Shown here piece after piece: positions 8,717 to 19,963 of a DNA stretch of 64,000 bases. A program made the translations under genes and the position numbers. The notes below the pieces were generated by a model. The model did no database searches and was not told the origin of the DNA. It was given only the letters and a program-made list of their open reading frames with translations. The first letter of the stretch is position 1, and every line of letters begins with the position of its first letter. The stretch is taken from the NCBI RefSeq assembly GCF_000025965.1, contig NC_006513.1, forward strand, positions 1,798,001 to 1,862,000, given 5' to 3'. The stretch comes from Aromatoleum aromaticum EbN1 (GTDB lineage: Bacteria > Pseudomonadota > Gammaproteobacteria > Burkholderiales > Rhodocyclaceae).

Positions 8717-10198
8717 TCAGGCGTCGAGCTTGCGCTTGAGCATCTCGTTGACCTGCGCCGGATTCGCCTTGCCCCGGCTCGCTTTCATGACCTGGCCGAC
8801 GAGCGCGTTGAACGCCTTCTCCTTGCCGGCGCGGAATTCGTCGACGGATTTCCGGTTCGCGGCGAGCACTTCGTCGATGAGCGGTTCGAGCGCGCTGCTG
8901 TCGTTCACCTGCCGCAGGCCCTGCGCTTCGATGATGCGATCGGCGGCATCGGCGCCGGAGCCGCCTTCGCCGTTCCACAGCGCGGCGAACACTTTGCGCG
9001 CGATGTTGTTCGAAATCGTGCCGTCGGCGATGCGCTGCACGAGCCCCGCGAGCTGCGCGGGTGTGACGGGCGAGTCGCCGATGTCGCGTTCGGCGCGGTT
9101 GAGCTGCGCGGCGAGTTCGCCCATGACCCAGTTCGCCCCCAGCTTCGGCACCTGACTCCCCGGTTTCGTGTCGGCAGTGGCGAGCATCGCCTGGTAGTAC
9201 GCGGCGATTTCCTTCGCCGCAGTGAGGCTCGCCGCGTCGTAGGCGGACAGGCCGTAGTCGTTGATGAACCGTGCCTTCATCGCGCCCGGCAACTCCGGCA
9301 TCTCGCTGCGCACGCGTGCGATCCATTCGGACGGGATCACCAGCGGCAGCAGATCGGGGTCGGGGAAGTAGCGGTAATCGTGCGCGTCTTCCTTCGAGCG
9401 CATCATGCGCGTCTCGCCCGTGTCGGGGTCGAACAGCACGGTCGCCTGCTGGATCCTGCCGCCGTCCTCGATCGTGCCGATCTGCCACTGCACTTCGAAG
9501 TCGATCGCCTGCTGCAGGAAGCGGAACGAGTTCAGGTTCTTGATTTCGCGGCGCGTGCCGAGCGGCCCGCCGGGGCGGCGCACCGAGACGTTCGCGTCGC
9601 AGCGGAACGAGCCTTCCTGCATGTTGCCGTCGCAGATGTCGATCCAGCGCACCAGCGCGTGCAGTGCGCGCGCGTACGCGACGGCCTCGGCCGACGAGCG
9701 CATGTCGGGTTCGGAGACGATTTCGAGCAGCGGCGTGCCGGCGCGGTTCAGGTCGATGCCGCTCATGCCGTGGAAGTCTTCGTGCAGCGACTTGCCGGCA
9801 TCTTCCTCGAGGTGCGCGCGCGTGAGCTGCACGGTCTTCTCGTAGGCTTTGTCACCGTCGCCGACGCGGATCGTGATCGCGCCGCCCTGCACGACCGGCA
9901 GCTCGAACTGGCTGATCTGGTAGCCTTTCGGCAGATCCGGGTAGAAGTAGTTCTTGCGCGCGAAAACGCTTTTTGGTGCGACCGTCGCGCCGATCGCAAC
10001 GCCGAAGCGGATCGCCCGCTCGACCGCACCGCCGTTCAGGACCGGCAGCACGCCCGGCAGTGCGATGTCGACGGCGCTCGCCTGCACGTTCGGCTCGGCG
10101 CCGAACGCGGTCGAGGCGGCGGAAAAAATCTTCGACGCGGTGTTCAGCTGCGCATGGACTTCCAGTCCGATGACCACTTCCCAGTCGTTTCTGCTCAT
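8717..10198 (-). CDS. gatB: Aspartyl/glutamyl-tRNA amidotransferase subunit B
   Basis: A 493-aa protein with GatB signatures: [21 protein letters not shown] at the start, [28 protein letters not shown], and the PET112-type core with [19 protein letters not shown] and [13 protein letters not shown] YqeY-like C-terminal helical domain ([13 protein letters not shown]...[21 protein letters not shown]) follows. GatB phosphorylates misacylated Glu-tRNA-Gln or Asp-tRNA-Asn and, with GatA-supplied ammonia, amidates it. It is last in gatC-gatA-gatB, 16 bases after gatA. The length is normal. Confidence 0.97.
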   Translation of the reverse strand: MSRNDWEVVIGLEVHAQLNTASKIFSAASTAFGAEPNVQASAVDIALPGVLPVLNGGAVERAIRFGVAIGATVAPKSVFARKNYFYPDLPKGYQISQFELPVVQGGAITIRVGDGDKAYEKTVQLTRAHLEEDAGKSLHEDFHGMSGIDLNRAGTPLLEIVSEPDMRSSAEAVAYARALHALVRWIDICDGNMQEGSFRCDANVSVRRPGGPLGTRREIKNLNSFRFLQQAIDFEVQWQIGTIEDGGRIQQATVLFDPDTGETRMMRSKEDAHDYRYFPDPDLLPLVIPSEWIARVRSEMPELPGAMKARFINDYGLSAYDAASLTAAKEIAAYYQAMLATADTKPGSQVPKLGANWVMGELAAQLNRAERDIGDSPVTPAQLAGLVQRIADGTISNNIARKVFAALWNGEGGSGADAADRIIEAQGLRQVNDSSALEPLIDEVLAANRKSVDEFRAGKEKAFNALVGQVMKASRGKANPAQVNEMLKRKLDA

Positions 10199-10214
10199 GG
10201 TGTCAAACTCTCGT

Positions 10215-11687
10215 TCAGGCGGCGATCGCCGGCCGGCGCAGGTGCCAGTCGCTCGCCTGCTGGAAGCGGTGCGCGGCGTTCAGCAGGCGCGCCTCGGAAA
10301 AGTAGTCGCCGACGAGCTGCAGGCCGACCGGCAGCTCGCCCGCGCCGAAGCCGCACGGGTGCGACAGGCCCGGCAGGCCGGCGAGGTTCACCGCGATCGT
10401 GTAGATGTCCGACAGGTACATCTGCACCGGATCGTCGGACTTCTCCCCGATCGTCCACGCGGTCGTCGGGCTCGTCGGGCCGGCGATGACATCGCAGCCG
10501 GCGAGCGCAGCCTGGAAATCCTGCGCGATCAGGCGGCGCAGCTTCTGCGCCTGCAGGTAGTACGCGTCGTAGTAGCCGTGGGACAGCACGTAAGTGCCGA
10601 CGAGGATGCGGCGCTTGACTTCGGCGCCGAAGCCTTCGGCGCGGCTCTTCGAATACATCTCGGCAAGGTCGCGGTATTCGGCGGCGCGGTGGCCGTAGCG
10701 CACGCCGTCGAAGCGCGACAGGTTGCTCGACGCTTCGGCCGGCGCGATCACGTAATAAGCAGGGATCGCGAGCTGCGCGTTCGGCAGGCTCACGTCCACC
10801 GTCGTCGCGCCGAGCGCGCGGTAGCCGTCGAGCGCCGCCTCGACCGCGGCGCGCACGTCGTCGGCCATGCCCGCGCCGAAAAACTCCTTCGGCAGGCCGA
10901 TGCGCAGGCCCGCGAGCGGGCGGGCAGCGGCCGGCGCGGCGAGTTCGCGCGAATAGTCTTCGGCCGGCCGTTCGAGGCTCGTCGAGTCGCGCGGATCGAA
11001 ACCCGCCATTGCGGTCAGGAGCTGCGCGCAGTCGGCCGCGGACGCGCCGAAGGCGCCGCCCTGGTCGAGCGAACTCGCGTACGCGATCATGCCGTAGCGG
11101 CTGACGACGCCGTAGGTCGGCTTGATGCCGGTGACCCCGGTCAGCGCCGCCGGCTGGCGCACCGAGCCGCCGGTGTCGGTGCCGGTAGCGATCGGCACGA
11201 GGCGCGCAGCGACTGCGGCCGCCGAACCGCCAGACGAGCCGCCGGGAATGCGGGTCGTGTCCCAGGGGTTCTTCGCCGGGCCGAAGTGGGAGTTCTCGTT
11301 CGACGAGCCCATCGCGAACTCGTCCATGTTGGTTTTGCCGAGGCTCACCGCGCCGGCGGTTTTGAGCAGGCTGACGACGTGCGCGTCGTACGGGCTGACG
11401 AAGTTCGCGAGCATCTTCGAGCCGCAGGTGGTCAGCACGCCTTCCGTGCAGAATACGTCCTTGTGCGCGAGCGGGATGCCGGTGAGCGGCCCGGCATCTC
11501 CCGCGGCGATGCGCGCATCGGCGGCGCGGGCAGCTTCGAGCGCGCCGTCGCGGTCGACGGTGATGAAGGCGTTGAGGCTCGCATCGAGCCGCTCGATGCG
11601 GTCGAGGAAGAGCGTCGCGAGTTCGACGCTCGAGATTTTTCGGGCGTCGAGCGCGGCGCGCAGTTCGGTGAGGCTGGCGTTGATCAT
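10215..11687 (-). CDS. gatA: Aspartyl/glutamyl-tRNA amidotransferase subunit A
   Basis: A 490-aa amidase-signature enzyme. The Ser-cisSer-Lys triad can be seen: Lys in [14 protein letters not shown], cis-Ser in [18 protein letters not shown], and the nucleophile Ser in [18 protein letters not shown]. It hydrolyses glutamine and channels ammonia to GatB for transamidation of Glu-tRNA-Gln or Asp-tRNA-Asn. It lies between gatC and gatB in the same operon. The start [15 protein letters not shown] is typical for the family. Confidence 0.97.
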   Translation of the reverse strand: MINASLTELRAALDARKISSVELATLFLDRIERLDASLNAFITVDRDGALEAARAADARIAAGDAGPLTGIPLAHKDVFCTEGVLTTCGSKMLANFVSPYDAHVVSLLKTAGAVSLGKTNMDEFAMGSSNENSHFGPAKNPWDTTRIPGGSSGGSAAAVAARLVPIATGTDTGGSVRQPAALTGVTGIKPTYGVVSRYGMIAYASSLDQGGAFGASAADCAQLLTAMAGFDPRDSTSLERPAEDYSRELAAPAAARPLAGLRIGLPKEFFGAGMADDVRAAVEAALDGYRALGATTVDVSLPNAQLAIPAYYVIAPAEASSNLSRFDGVRYGHRAAEYRDLAEMYSKSRAEGFGAEVKRRILVGTYVLSHGYYDAYYLQAQKLRRLIAQDFQAALAGCDVIAGPTSPTTAWTIGEKSDDPVQMYLSDIYTIAVNLAGLPGLSHPCGFGAGELPVGLQLVGDYFSEARLLNAAHRFQQASDWHLRRPAIAA

Positions 11688-11763
11688 ATGTCGTGGGAGC
11701 GCCGCGCAGCCGGGACGAAAATGATTCGTGCGATCCCTGCCGCTGCCCGGCGCCCGCTGTTCC

Positions 11764-12051
11764 TTACTCGATAACCTTGGGAACGAGATACAGTCCGGCT
11801 TCGGTCTGCGGCGCGATGCGCTGGAACGCTTCGCGGCGATCGGACTCGGTGGCGACGTCGGGGCGCAGGCGCTGCGCGACGTCCTGCGGGTGGCTCATCG
11901 GCTCGACGCCGGTGGTGTCGACCGCCTGCATCTGCTCGATCAGGCCGAAAATGCCATTCAGCTTGCCGCGGGTCGCTTCGGCGTCGGCGTCGGAGAGTTC
12001 GATGCGGGCGAGCGTGGCGATGCGCCGGACCTGTTCAGTGGAGAGCGACAT
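11764..12051 (-). CDS. gatC: Aspartyl/glutamyl-tRNA amidotransferase subunit C
   Basis: A 95-aa protein with the GatC pattern ([20 protein letters not shown]... [26 protein letters not shown]). This small subunit clamps GatA and GatB together. It is first in the operon, 76 bases ahead of gatA, and is transcribed divergently from mreB across an AT-richer intergenic region of 108 bases. That gap probably holds both promoters. Confidence 0.96.
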   Translation of the reverse strand: MSLSTEQVRRIATLARIELSDADAEATRGKLNGIFGLIEQMQAVDTTGVEPMSHPQDVAQRLRPDVATESDRREAFQRIAPQTEAGLYLVPKVIE

Positions 12052-12072
12052 GAGGTAATAAAACCTGCTTAA

Positions 12073-13203
<1,131 letters not shown>

Positions 13204-13260
13204 GACGAACCCCGGGCCGCGGCGCCTGCCGCTCGCTGCTCGCCCCGCCTAGTCGCCGCG

Positions 13261-14163
13261 ATGTCGCTGGCCGGCCATCAGTCTCCGCCCGTTTTCAAGC
13301 AAGGCCCGACGCCGCTCGTGCGGCTGCTCGTGCTCGTCTCGGTGTGCCTGGCGATGCTGGTGGCGGACCTGCGGTTCCGCTACCTCGAAGTGGTGCGCCA
13401 GGGGCTGTCGGTCGCGACCTGGCCGCTGCAGATGGCGGCAGCCGCGCCGGTCGATTTCGTCCGTGACGCGGCAGTCTATTTCGCGACGCTCGTCGAAGTG
13501 CAGCAGGACAACGCCGAGCTGCGGCGCAGCCAGCTCGATGCGGCACAACGGCTGCTGCGCTTCGAGCAGCTCGAACGCGACAACGCGCAGTTGCGGGAAC
13601 TGCTGCAGATGGCTCCGGCACCGGGCGTGCGCAGCGTCGCGGCCGAAGTCCTTTACGACGCCCCCGATCCGTTCTCGCGCAAGGTGATCCTCGACCGCGG
13701 CAGCCAGCACGGCGTCGCGGCCGGGATGGCGGTCGTCAACGCGCAGGGCATGATCGGGCAGGTCACGCGCGCGTATCCGGTGCAGGCCGAAGTCACGCTG
13801 CTGACCGACAAGGACCAGGCGGTGCCGGTGCAGGTCGCGCGCAACGGCCTGCGCGGCGTGCTGTTCGGCGCGGGACTGGGGCGCATGGAGCTGCGCTTCA
13901 CGTTGTCCGGAGTCGATGTGCTCCCTGGCGACCGGCTGGAAACGTCGGGGCTCGACGGCATCTTCCTCGCCGGGCTGCCGGTGGCCGAAGTCGTCAGCGT
14001 CGATCGCGAATCGCAGACTTTTGCCGTCGTCCTGTGCGATCCGGTCGCTGCCGTCGAGCGCACGACGCAGGTGCTGGTGCTCGGACGTGCCGAAGCCCCG
14101 CCGCCCCGGCCGCAGCCGCAGCCGCAGTCCCCGGCGCTGCGCCGCCCCGAGCGGAAAGGATAA
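13261..14163 (+). CDS. mreC: Rod shape-determining protein MreC
   Basis: A 300-aa bitopic protein. An N-terminal membrane helix (LVRLLVLVSVCLAMLVADL, about residues 20-40) is followed by a coiled coil (about 75-115, EVQQDNAELRRSQ...LLRFEQLERDNAQLRELL). The periplasmic beta-domains include DPFSRKVILDRGSQHGVAAGMAVVNAQGMIGQV and the second-barrel motif VLPGDRLETSGLDGIFLAGLPVAEV. It links MreB/RodZ to the peptidoglycan synthases PBP2-RodA. The C-terminus is Pro/Gln-rich (PPPRPQPQPQSPALR), a variable tail. It lies 57 bases after mreB. Confidence 0.96.
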   Translation: MSLAGHQSPPVFKQGPTPLVRLLVLVSVCLAMLVADLRFRYLEVVRQGLSVATWPLQMAAAAPVDFVRDAAVYFATLVEVQQDNAELRRSQLDAAQRLLRFEQLERDNAQLRELLQMAPAPGVRSVAAEVLYDAPDPFSRKVILDRGSQHGVAAGMAVVNAQGMIGQVTRAYPVQAEVTLLTDKDQAVPVQVARNGLRGVLFGAGLGRMELRFTLSGVDVLPGDRLETSGLDGIFLAGLPVAEVVSVDRESQTFAVVLCDPVAAVERTTQVLVLGRAEAPPPRPQPQPQSPALRRPERKG

Positions 14164-14165
14164 TC

Positions 14166-14687
14166 GTGCAGCCGACCCATCGATCGAGCCGCATCCTGCA
14201 GCCGGCGAAGAACTGGTTCGTGTTCCTGAGCCTGTTCGTCGCGCTCGGGCTGGCGTACATCCCGACCGGCCGCCTGCCCGGCGTGCCGGACTGGGTACCG
14301 TTGGTACTGGCTTTCTGGTGCATCCGCGAGCCGCTGCGCGTCGGCATGGGGACGGCTTTCGTGTTCGGCGTGCTGGTCGATATCGGGCAGGGCGCGGCGA
14401 TGGGGCAGCACGCGCTCGCCTATGTCGTGCTCGCCTACCTCGCGACGTCCATCGCGCGCCGCGTGCTGTGGTTTCCGCCGTTGCAGCAGGCGCTGCACAT
14501 CCTGCCGATGTTTTTCCTGACGCAGCTCATCATGGTGCTGGTGCGGCTCGTGGCCGGCGCCGAATTTCCCGGCTGGGAGTATTTCCTGTCGAGCTTCACG
14601 AGCGCCGCATTGTGGATTCCGCTGCACTTCCTGCTGTTGCTGCCGCAGTATCGGCCAGTGGACCGGGACGATAACCGGCCGATCTGA
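14166..14687 (+). CDS. mreD: Rod shape-determining protein MreD
   Basis: A 173-aa integral membrane protein using a GTG start at 14166 (VQPTHRSSRILQPAKNW), two bases after the mreC stop. AAAGGA lies upstream. The open frame extends back into mreC, but that part is a shadow. Five or so membrane helices are visible (WFVFLSLFVALGLAYIP, WVPLVLAFWCI, TAFVFGVLVDIGQGAAMGQHALAYVVLAYLA, ILPMFFLTQLIMVLVRLVAG, SAALWIPLHFLLLLP). The DxxxxxxxGxHxL-type pattern fits MreD. It is a membrane partner of the elongasome, between mreC and mrdA. Confidence 0.94.
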   Translation: MQPTHRSSRILQPAKNWFVFLSLFVALGLAYIPTGRLPGVPDWVPLVLAFWCIREPLRVGMGTAFVFGVLVDIGQGAAMGQHALAYVVLAYLATSIARRVLWFPPLQQALHILPMFFLTQLIMVLVRLVAGAEFPGWEYFLSSFTSAALWIPLHFLLLLPQYRPVDRDDNRPI

Positions 14688-14689
14688 CG

Positions 14690-16618
14690 ATGACCGAATT
14701 CCGCACTCCCGAGGAGGAACTGGGGCGCTTTCGCCGCCGGGTGCTGGTTGCGGGCATCGTCGCGCTGGTGTGCTTCGGCCTGCTCGCGGCGCGCTTCTAT
14801 TACCTCCAGGTGGTCCGCCACGACTACTTTCTCACGCGCGCCGAGGACAACCGCATCGGCCTCGTGCCGATCGTGCCGACGCGCGGTGCGATCCTCGACC
14901 GCAACGGCGTGACGCTGGCGCGCAACTTCGCCGCCTACACGCTCGAGATCACGCCGTCGCAGGTCGCCGATCTCGACGAGACGATCGATGCCTTGAGCGA
15001 GATCGTGACGATCGATGCGCGCGACCGGCGGCGCTTTCGCAAGCTGCTCGAGGAGAGCCGCAACTTCGAGAGCGTGCCGATCCGCACGCGCCTCGACGAC
15101 GCCGAAGTCGCGCGCTTCGTCGCCCGGCGCTACCGCTTTCCCGGCGTCGAAGTCCAGGCGCGCCTGTTCCGCGACTACCCTCAGGGCGAAGTCGCTTCGC
15201 ACGTCATCGGCTACATCGGGCGGATCAACCTGCGCGACCAGGAACGCATCGAGGAGCGCGGCGACACCGCGAACTATCGCGGCTCGGACCACATCGGCAA
15301 GAGCGGGCTGGAGCTCAGCTACGAGACAGAACTCCATGGCGTGACCGGCGTCGAGCAGGTCGAGGTGAACGCCGGCGGGCGCGCGGTGCGGGTGATATCG
15401 CGCACGCCCGCGACGACGGGCAGCGATCTCGAGCTGACGCTCGACATCGAGCTGCAGAAAGTCGCCGAGGCCGCGTTCGGCGACCGGCGCGGCGCGCTCG
15501 TCGCGATCGACCCGCGCACTGGCGGCGTGCTGGCGCTCGCGTCGAAACCGGCATTCGACCCGAACCTGTTCGTCGACGGCATCTCCACCGCCGACTGGAA
15601 TGAACTCAACGATTCGCCGGACCATCCGCTGCTCAACCGCGCGATCTTCAGCGCCTATCCGCCCGGATCGACGTTCAAGCCGTTCATGGCGCTCGCGGCG
15701 CTGACGACCGGCAAGCGCACCGCGAACCAGGCGATCGCCGATCCAGGTTACTTCAGCTTCGCCGGACGCCGCTTCATGGACGACAAGGTCGGCGGCCACG
15801 GCACGGTCGACCTGCACAAGTCGATCGTCGTGTCGTGCAACACCTATTATTACCAGCTCGCGAACGATCTCGGCATCGAAGAGATCGCCGGGTTCATGGC
15901 ACCGCTCGGCTTCGGTTCGCGCACCGGCATCGACATTCCCGGCGAAGCCGAAGGCGTGCTGCCGTCGCCGGCGTGGAAGCGCGGCCGCTTCAAGAAGCCC
16001 GAGCAGCAACGCTGGTACGGCGGCGAGACGATCTCGGTCGGCATCGGCCAGGGGTACAACGCCTACACTCCGGTGCAGCTCGCGAACGCGCTGGCCACGA
16101 TCGTCAACGGCGGAAAGGTGTTCCGGCCGCATGTCGTGCGCCACGTGATCGACACGGCGAGCGGCGAGCGGCGAGCGATCCAGCCCGAGCCGCTCCGCCA
16201 GCTCGCGATCAAGCCGGCGCATCTGGCCGCGGTGCGCGAGGCGATGGTCGACGTCAATAAGTCCGGGACCGGTGCGCGCGCCTTCGCCGGCGCCCCGTAC
16301 AGTGCCGGCGGCAAGACCGGCACCGCGCAGGTGTATTCGCTCAAAGGGTCGAAATACGTCGCCGGCCGGGTCCGCGAGCGGCTGCGCGACCACTCGTGGT
16401 TCATCGCGTACGCGCCGGCGGAGAATCCGACGATCGCGCTCGCGGTGCTGGTCGAGAACGGCGGCTTCGGCGCCCAGTCGGCAGCGCCGATCGCGCGCCA
16501 GGTCATCGACTACCATCTGCTCGGCGCGCGTCTCGACGCACCCGCGCGCGAAGACGCCGAGGCGGCGGAAGCCGAGGACGACACCCACGCCGGACACGAC
16601 GCGGAGCCGACTCCGTGA
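14690..16618 (+). CDS. mrdA: Peptidoglycan D,D-transpeptidase PBP2
   Basis: A 642-aa class B penicillin-binding protein. It has an N-terminal membrane helix (VLVAGIVALVCFGLLAARFYYLQ), a non-catalytic dimerisation domain (VPTRGAILDRNGVTLARN...), and a transpeptidase domain. The SxxK motif is STFK (about residue 327), SxN is SCN (about 382), and KTG is in GGKTGTAQ (about 541). It crosslinks side-wall peptidoglycan during elongation, working with the glycosyltransferase RodA. It starts 2 bases after mreD. Its TGA overlaps the rodA GTG start. The acidic tail (DAEAAEAEDDTHAGHDAEP) is variable. Confidence 0.97.
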   Translation: MTEFRTPEEELGRFRRRVLVAGIVALVCFGLLAARFYYLQVVRHDYFLTRAEDNRIGLVPIVPTRGAILDRNGVTLARNFAAYTLEITPSQVADLDETIDALSEIVTIDARDRRRFRKLLEESRNFESVPIRTRLDDAEVARFVARRYRFPGVEVQARLFRDYPQGEVASHVIGYIGRINLRDQERIEERGDTANYRGSDHIGKSGLELSYETELHGVTGVEQVEVNAGGRAVRVISRTPATTGSDLELTLDIELQKVAEAAFGDRRGALVAIDPRTGGVLALASKPAFDPNLFVDGISTADWNELNDSPDHPLLNRAIFSAYPPGSTFKPFMALAALTTGKRTANQAIADPGYFSFAGRRFMDDKVGGHGTVDLHKSIVVSCNTYYYQLANDLGIEEIAGFMAPLGFGSRTGIDIPGEAEGVLPSPAWKRGRFKKPEQQRWYGGETISVGIGQGYNAYTPVQLANALATIVNGGKVFRPHVVRHVIDTASGERRAIQPEPLRQLAIKPAHLAAVREAMVDVNKSGTGARAFAGAPYSAGGKTGTAQVYSLKGSKYVAGRVRERLRDHSWFIAYAPAENPTIALAVLVENGGFGAQSAAPIARQVIDYHLLGARLDAPAREDAEAAEAEDDTHAGHDAEPTP

Positions 16619-17757
16619 CCGAACCGCGCTTCAGCCCGCTCCGTCTGCTCGTCGCCGCGATCCGGCCGATCGACCCGATCCTGTTCGGCCTGCTCGCAGT
16701 GCTGCTCGGCTACGCGTTCGTGCTGATGCACAGCGCCTCGCCGGAGCGCATCGCGTCGCTGCTGGTCAATGCCGGCGTCGCCCTCGCGGCGATGTGGCTC
16801 GCTGCCCGCGTGCCGCCGCAGCGGCTGCTGTCGCTGGCGCTGCCGCTGTACGCCGCGGGCGTGCTGTTGCTGATCGCGGTCGACCTGTTCGGCGAGACGT
16901 CCAAAGGCGCGACGCGCTGGCTCGACATCGGCATCACCCGCATCCAGCCGTCCGAGATCATGAAGATCGCGATGCCGTTGATGCTGGCGTGGTATTTCCA
17001 GCAGCGCGAGGGGCACATCCGGCTGCGCGAGTTCCTCGTCGCCGGCGCGCTGCTCGCAGTGCCGGTCGCGCTGATCCTGGTCCAGCCGGACCTCGGCACG
17101 AGCCTGCTCGTCGCCGCTGCCGGCTTCTACGTGATCTTCTTCGCCGGCCTGTCGTGGAAGCTGATCGTGCCGGTCGCGCTGGTCGGCATCGTCGGCATCG
17201 GCGCGATCGTCGGCTTTGGCGACCAGCTGTGCCAGCCCGGCGTGGACTGGCAAGTGCTGCGCGAGTACCAGAAGCATCGCATCTGCACGCTGCTCGATCC
17301 GACCCAGGATCCGCTCGGCCGGGGTTTTCACATCATCCAGTCGACGATCGCGATCGGCTCCGGCGGCGTCCTCGGCAAAGGCTGGACCGAAGGGACGCAG
17401 ACCCATCTCGCGTTCCTCCCCGAGCGCCACACCGATTTCATCTTCTCGGTGCTCGCCGAGGAGTTCGGCCTGCTCGGCGCGCTGCTGCTGCTGGCGAGCT
17501 ATCTGCTGCTGCTGCTGCGCGGCTTCGTCATCGCGGCGCAGGCGCCTTCGCTGGCGACGCGCCTGCTGGCCGGTTCGATCACGATGATCTTCTTCACTTA
17601 CGCTTTCGTGAACATGGGCATGGTCAGCGGCATCCTGCCGGTCGTGGGGGTGCCGTTGCCGTTCATCAGTTACGGCGGCACCGCACTGGTGACCTTGTGC
17701 CTCGGGGTCGGTATCCTCATGAGCATCCAGCGCAGCCGTGTGCTCGCAAAAGCTTGA
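16615..17757 (+). CDS. rodA: Peptidoglycan glycosyltransferase RodA (MrdB)
   Basis: A 380-aa SEDS-family membrane protein. The GTG start at 16615 overlaps the mrdA stop in the sequence GTGA, implying translational coupling; the open frame upstream of that is an mrdA shadow. About ten membrane helices are seen. Family motifs include GATRWLDIGITRIQPSEIMKIA, LILVQPDLGTSLLVAAAGFYVIF, FLPERHTDFIFSVLAEEFGL and the C-terminal GVPLPFISYGGTALVTLC. It polymerises glycan strands from lipid II for the elongasome. Confidence 0.97.
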   Translation: MTEPRFSPLRLLVAAIRPIDPILFGLLAVLLGYAFVLMHSASPERIASLLVNAGVALAAMWLAARVPPQRLLSLALPLYAAGVLLLIAVDLFGETSKGATRWLDIGITRIQPSEIMKIAMPLMLAWYFQQREGHIRLREFLVAGALLAVPVALILVQPDLGTSLLVAAAGFYVIFFAGLSWKLIVPVALVGIVGIGAIVGFGDQLCQPGVDWQVLREYQKHRICTLLDPTQDPLGRGFHIIQSTIAIGSGGVLGKGWTEGTQTHLAFLPERHTDFIFSVLAEEFGLLGALLLLASYLLLLLRGFVIAAQAPSLATRLLAGSITMIFFTYAFVNMGMVSGILPVVGVPLPFISYGGTALVTLCLGVGILMSIQRSRVLAKA

Positions 17758-17776
17758 AAGAAGAAGAGGAACTCGA

Positions 17777-18688
17777 GTGCGTTCGAACGATTGCGATCCG
17801 ATGACTGCGGCCGGCGTGCGGTCCCTGGTGCTGGCGCTGGCCCTTGCCGGGGCGTTTGCGGCAGGGCTGTCCGGCTGCGGCTCGACCCCGTCGCGAGACA
17901 CGACGATGCAGGCGCCTGCGGGCGCCGGCTCGGCAGCGCGGCGCGGCGGGTACTACAAGGACGACGGCCCCGGCAGCGACATCCCGGCGAACCTCGATGC
18001 CATTGCGGATGCCGAACCGCGCCTCGAGCCGCTGCATCGTTTCGCCAACCGGCCGTACAGCGTTTTCGGCCAGGAGTACGTTCCGGCGACCGAGCTGAGC
18101 GCGTTCCGCCAGCGCGGGCGCGCGAGCTGGTACGGGCGGCGCTTCCACGGCAAGCCGACGTCCAGCGGCGAGCCCTACGACATGTACGCGATGACTGCGG
18201 CACATCCGACGCTGCCGATCCCGAGCTATGCGCGCGTGACGAACCCGGCCAACGGTCGGACGATCGTGGTCCGCATCAACGATCGGGGCCCGTTCCACAA
18301 GGACCGCATCATCGACCTCTCGTATGCCGGCGCGCATCGGCTCGGCTACGTGAATGCCGGCAGCGCCCCGGTCGAGGTCGAAACGATCCTGCCGCACGAG
18401 ATCGCGCTGAGCACGCCGGCGCAGCCGGCGCAGCCGGCGCAGGGATTGAGCGTGGGGCGCGGCGTGTTCCTTCAGCTCGGCACGTTTTCTTCGGCAGCGA
18501 AGGCCGAAGGGTTGCGCGCGCGGGTTCGCGACGAATTCGAAACGCTCGCCGACCGCCTCGAACTCCAGGAAGACGGCAGCCGCTATCGCGTGCAGCTCGG
18601 GCCGTTCGCGTCCGCCGACGAAGCCCGCGACGAAGCCGGACGCCTTGCGGCAGCGCTGGATATCCGCCCCTTCGTTGTTACACGCTGA
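17777..18688 (+). CDS. rlpA: Septal ring lytic transglycosylase RlpA (lipoprotein, DPBB plus SPOR)
   Basis: 303 aa from a GTG at 17777, with AAGAGGA 6 bases upstream; an ATG at 17801 is an alternative. The signal peptide ends in a lipobox (GLSGCGST). The double-psi beta-barrel domain (about 110-205) shows RGRASWYGRRFHGKPTSSGEPYDMYAMTAAHPTLP and VVRINDRGPFHKDRIIDLSYAGAHRLG, the RlpA signature. A C-terminal SPOR domain (about 228-300) follows an Ala/Gln/Pro linker. RlpA cleaves naked glycan strands, and SPOR directs it to the septum. It is the last of the shape genes, 19 bases after rodA. Confidence 0.95.
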   Translation: MRSNDCDPMTAAGVRSLVLALALAGAFAAGLSGCGSTPSRDTTMQAPAGAGSAARRGGYYKDDGPGSDIPANLDAIADAEPRLEPLHRFANRPYSVFGQEYVPATELSAFRQRGRASWYGRRFHGKPTSSGEPYDMYAMTAAHPTLPIPSYARVTNPANGRTIVVRINDRGPFHKDRIIDLSYAGAHRLGYVNAGSAPVEVETILPHEIALSTPAQPAQPAQGLSVGRGVFLQLGTFSSAAKAEGLRARVRDEFETLADRLELQEDGSRYRVQLGPFASADEARDEAGRLAAALDIRPFVVTR

Positions 18689-18743
18689 AACATGATCACC
18701 CGGGCGGCATCGGATCCGCGCCGGCTTTGCCCGTTCGACCCAC

Positions 18744-18749
18744 TATAAT
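18744..18749 (+). promoter_or_regulatory. Possible -10 box (TATAAT) for the D,D-carboxypeptidase gene
   Basis: A perfect TATAAT sits 55 bases upstream of the carboxypeptidase ATG and after the rlpA stop, in a 116-base intergenic gap. No good -35 hexamer lies at 16-18 bases (TTGCCC is only 11 bases away), so this is only a candidate for a promoter starting the carboxypeptidase-dat-ybeD-lipB-lipA run. Confidence 0.4.
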
Positions 18750-18804
18750 CGCAGGCTCCGCTGTTCCTTCCCTTCCTCACCTTCCGGTTCTCCCTCAGGT
18801 CCTC

Positions 18805-19932
18805 ATGCGTTTATTCATTGTCCTGCTTCTTGCGTTGCTCGCCTTTCCCGCTTCAGCCCAGAATGTCCCCGCGCCGACGCTGGCTGCCAAATCCTGGCTG
18901 CTGATGGATCACGCCACCGGGCAGGTGCTCGCGGCGCAGGAACCGGACGCGCGTATCGAACCGGCTTCGCTGACGAAGCTGATGACGGCTTACCTGACGT
19001 TCGCGGCGCTGAAGAACGGCACGATCACGCTCGATCAGACGGTGCCGGTGTCGAACAAAGCCTGGCGCAGCGAAGGCTCGCGGATGTTCATCGAACCGAA
19101 CCGGCCCGTTACCGTCGGCGAACTCACTTCGGGGATGATCATCCAGTCCGGCAACGACGCGTGCGTCGCGCTGGCCGAGCTCCTCGCCGGTTCCGAGGAA
19201 GCGTTCGCGCACATGATGAACGCCGAAGCCCAGCGCCTCGGCATGAAAAACACCCACTTCACGAACTCGACCGGCTTGCCCGACCCGCAGCTCTACACCA
19301 CCGCGCGCGACCTGGGGCTGCTCGCCGCGGCGATCGTGCGCGACTTCCCCGAGTATTACCGCTATTACTCCCAGAAAGAGTACACGTACAACAAGATCAC
19401 CCAGCCGAACCGCAATCGCCTGCTGTGGCTGGACACGACCGTCGACGGCCTGAAGACCGGCCACACCAGCAGCGCCGGCTACTGCCTGATTTCGTCGGCA
19501 CAGCGCGGTCCGCGCCGCCTGATCTCGGTCATGCTCGGCACCGATTCGGACACGATCCGCGCGCAAGAGTCGCTGAAACTGCTGAACTACGGCTTCCAGT
19601 TCCACGACACCGTCAAACTCTATTCGGCCGACCAGGAACTGTCGCGCTTCCAGGTGTGGAAAGGCCAGGCCGACGACGTTGCGGTCGGCTTCCTCGGCGA
19701 CTTCGTGATGTCGCTGCCGAAAGGGCAGTCGGAGAAAATCGAGGCTTCGCTGGTCAGCCAGCAGCCGGTCATTGCGCCGATCCAGAAAGGCCAGCCGATC
19801 GGCACGCTGCACCTGACTCTCGACGGCAAGCCGCTCGGCGAACACGCGGTCGTCGCGCTGCAGGACGTGCCGGTGGCCGGCTTCTTCGGCCGCCTGTGGG
19901 ATACGCTGCTGTTGTGGATCAAGAGCCTGTAA
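18805..19932 (+). CDS. dacC: Serine-type D-Ala-D-Ala carboxypeptidase (PBP5/6 family)
   Basis: A 375-aa protein started at MRLFIVLLLALLAFPASAQ, a clean cleavable signal peptide; the open frame runs far upstream inside rlpA and is not used. Active-site motifs are SLTK (in IEPASLTKLMTAYL), SGN (in QSGNDACVALAELL) and KTG (in VDGLKTGHTSSAGYC). The C-terminal PBP5 domain ends with an amphipathic anchor (GRLWDTLLLWIKSL). It trims the terminal D-Ala from pentapeptide stems in the periplasm. The symbol could equally be dacA. The next gene encodes a D-amino-acid aminotransferase. Confidence 0.93.
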   Translation: MRLFIVLLLALLAFPASAQNVPAPTLAAKSWLLMDHATGQVLAAQEPDARIEPASLTKLMTAYLTFAALKNGTITLDQTVPVSNKAWRSEGSRMFIEPNRPVTVGELTSGMIIQSGNDACVALAELLAGSEEAFAHMMNAEAQRLGMKNTHFTNSTGLPDPQLYTTARDLGLLAAAIVRDFPEYYRYYSQKEYTYNKITQPNRNRLLWLDTTVDGLKTGHTSSAGYCLISSAQRGPRRLISVMLGTDSDTIRAQESLKLLNYGFQFHDTVKLYSADQELSRFQVWKGQADDVAVGFLGDFVMSLPKGQSEKIEASLVSQQPVIAPIQKGQPIGTLHLTLDGKPLGEHAVVALQDVPVAGFFGRLWDTLLLWIKSL

Positions 19933-19963
19933 CAGAGCCTGTAACGCCGATGCGGAGACGCCC

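Noticed and set aside
17791-18804. Apparent long coding extension in front of the D-Ala carboxypeptidase
   Set aside because: It lies inside rlpA in another frame, has Arg-rich random composition, and the true start at 18805 begins a good signal peptide.
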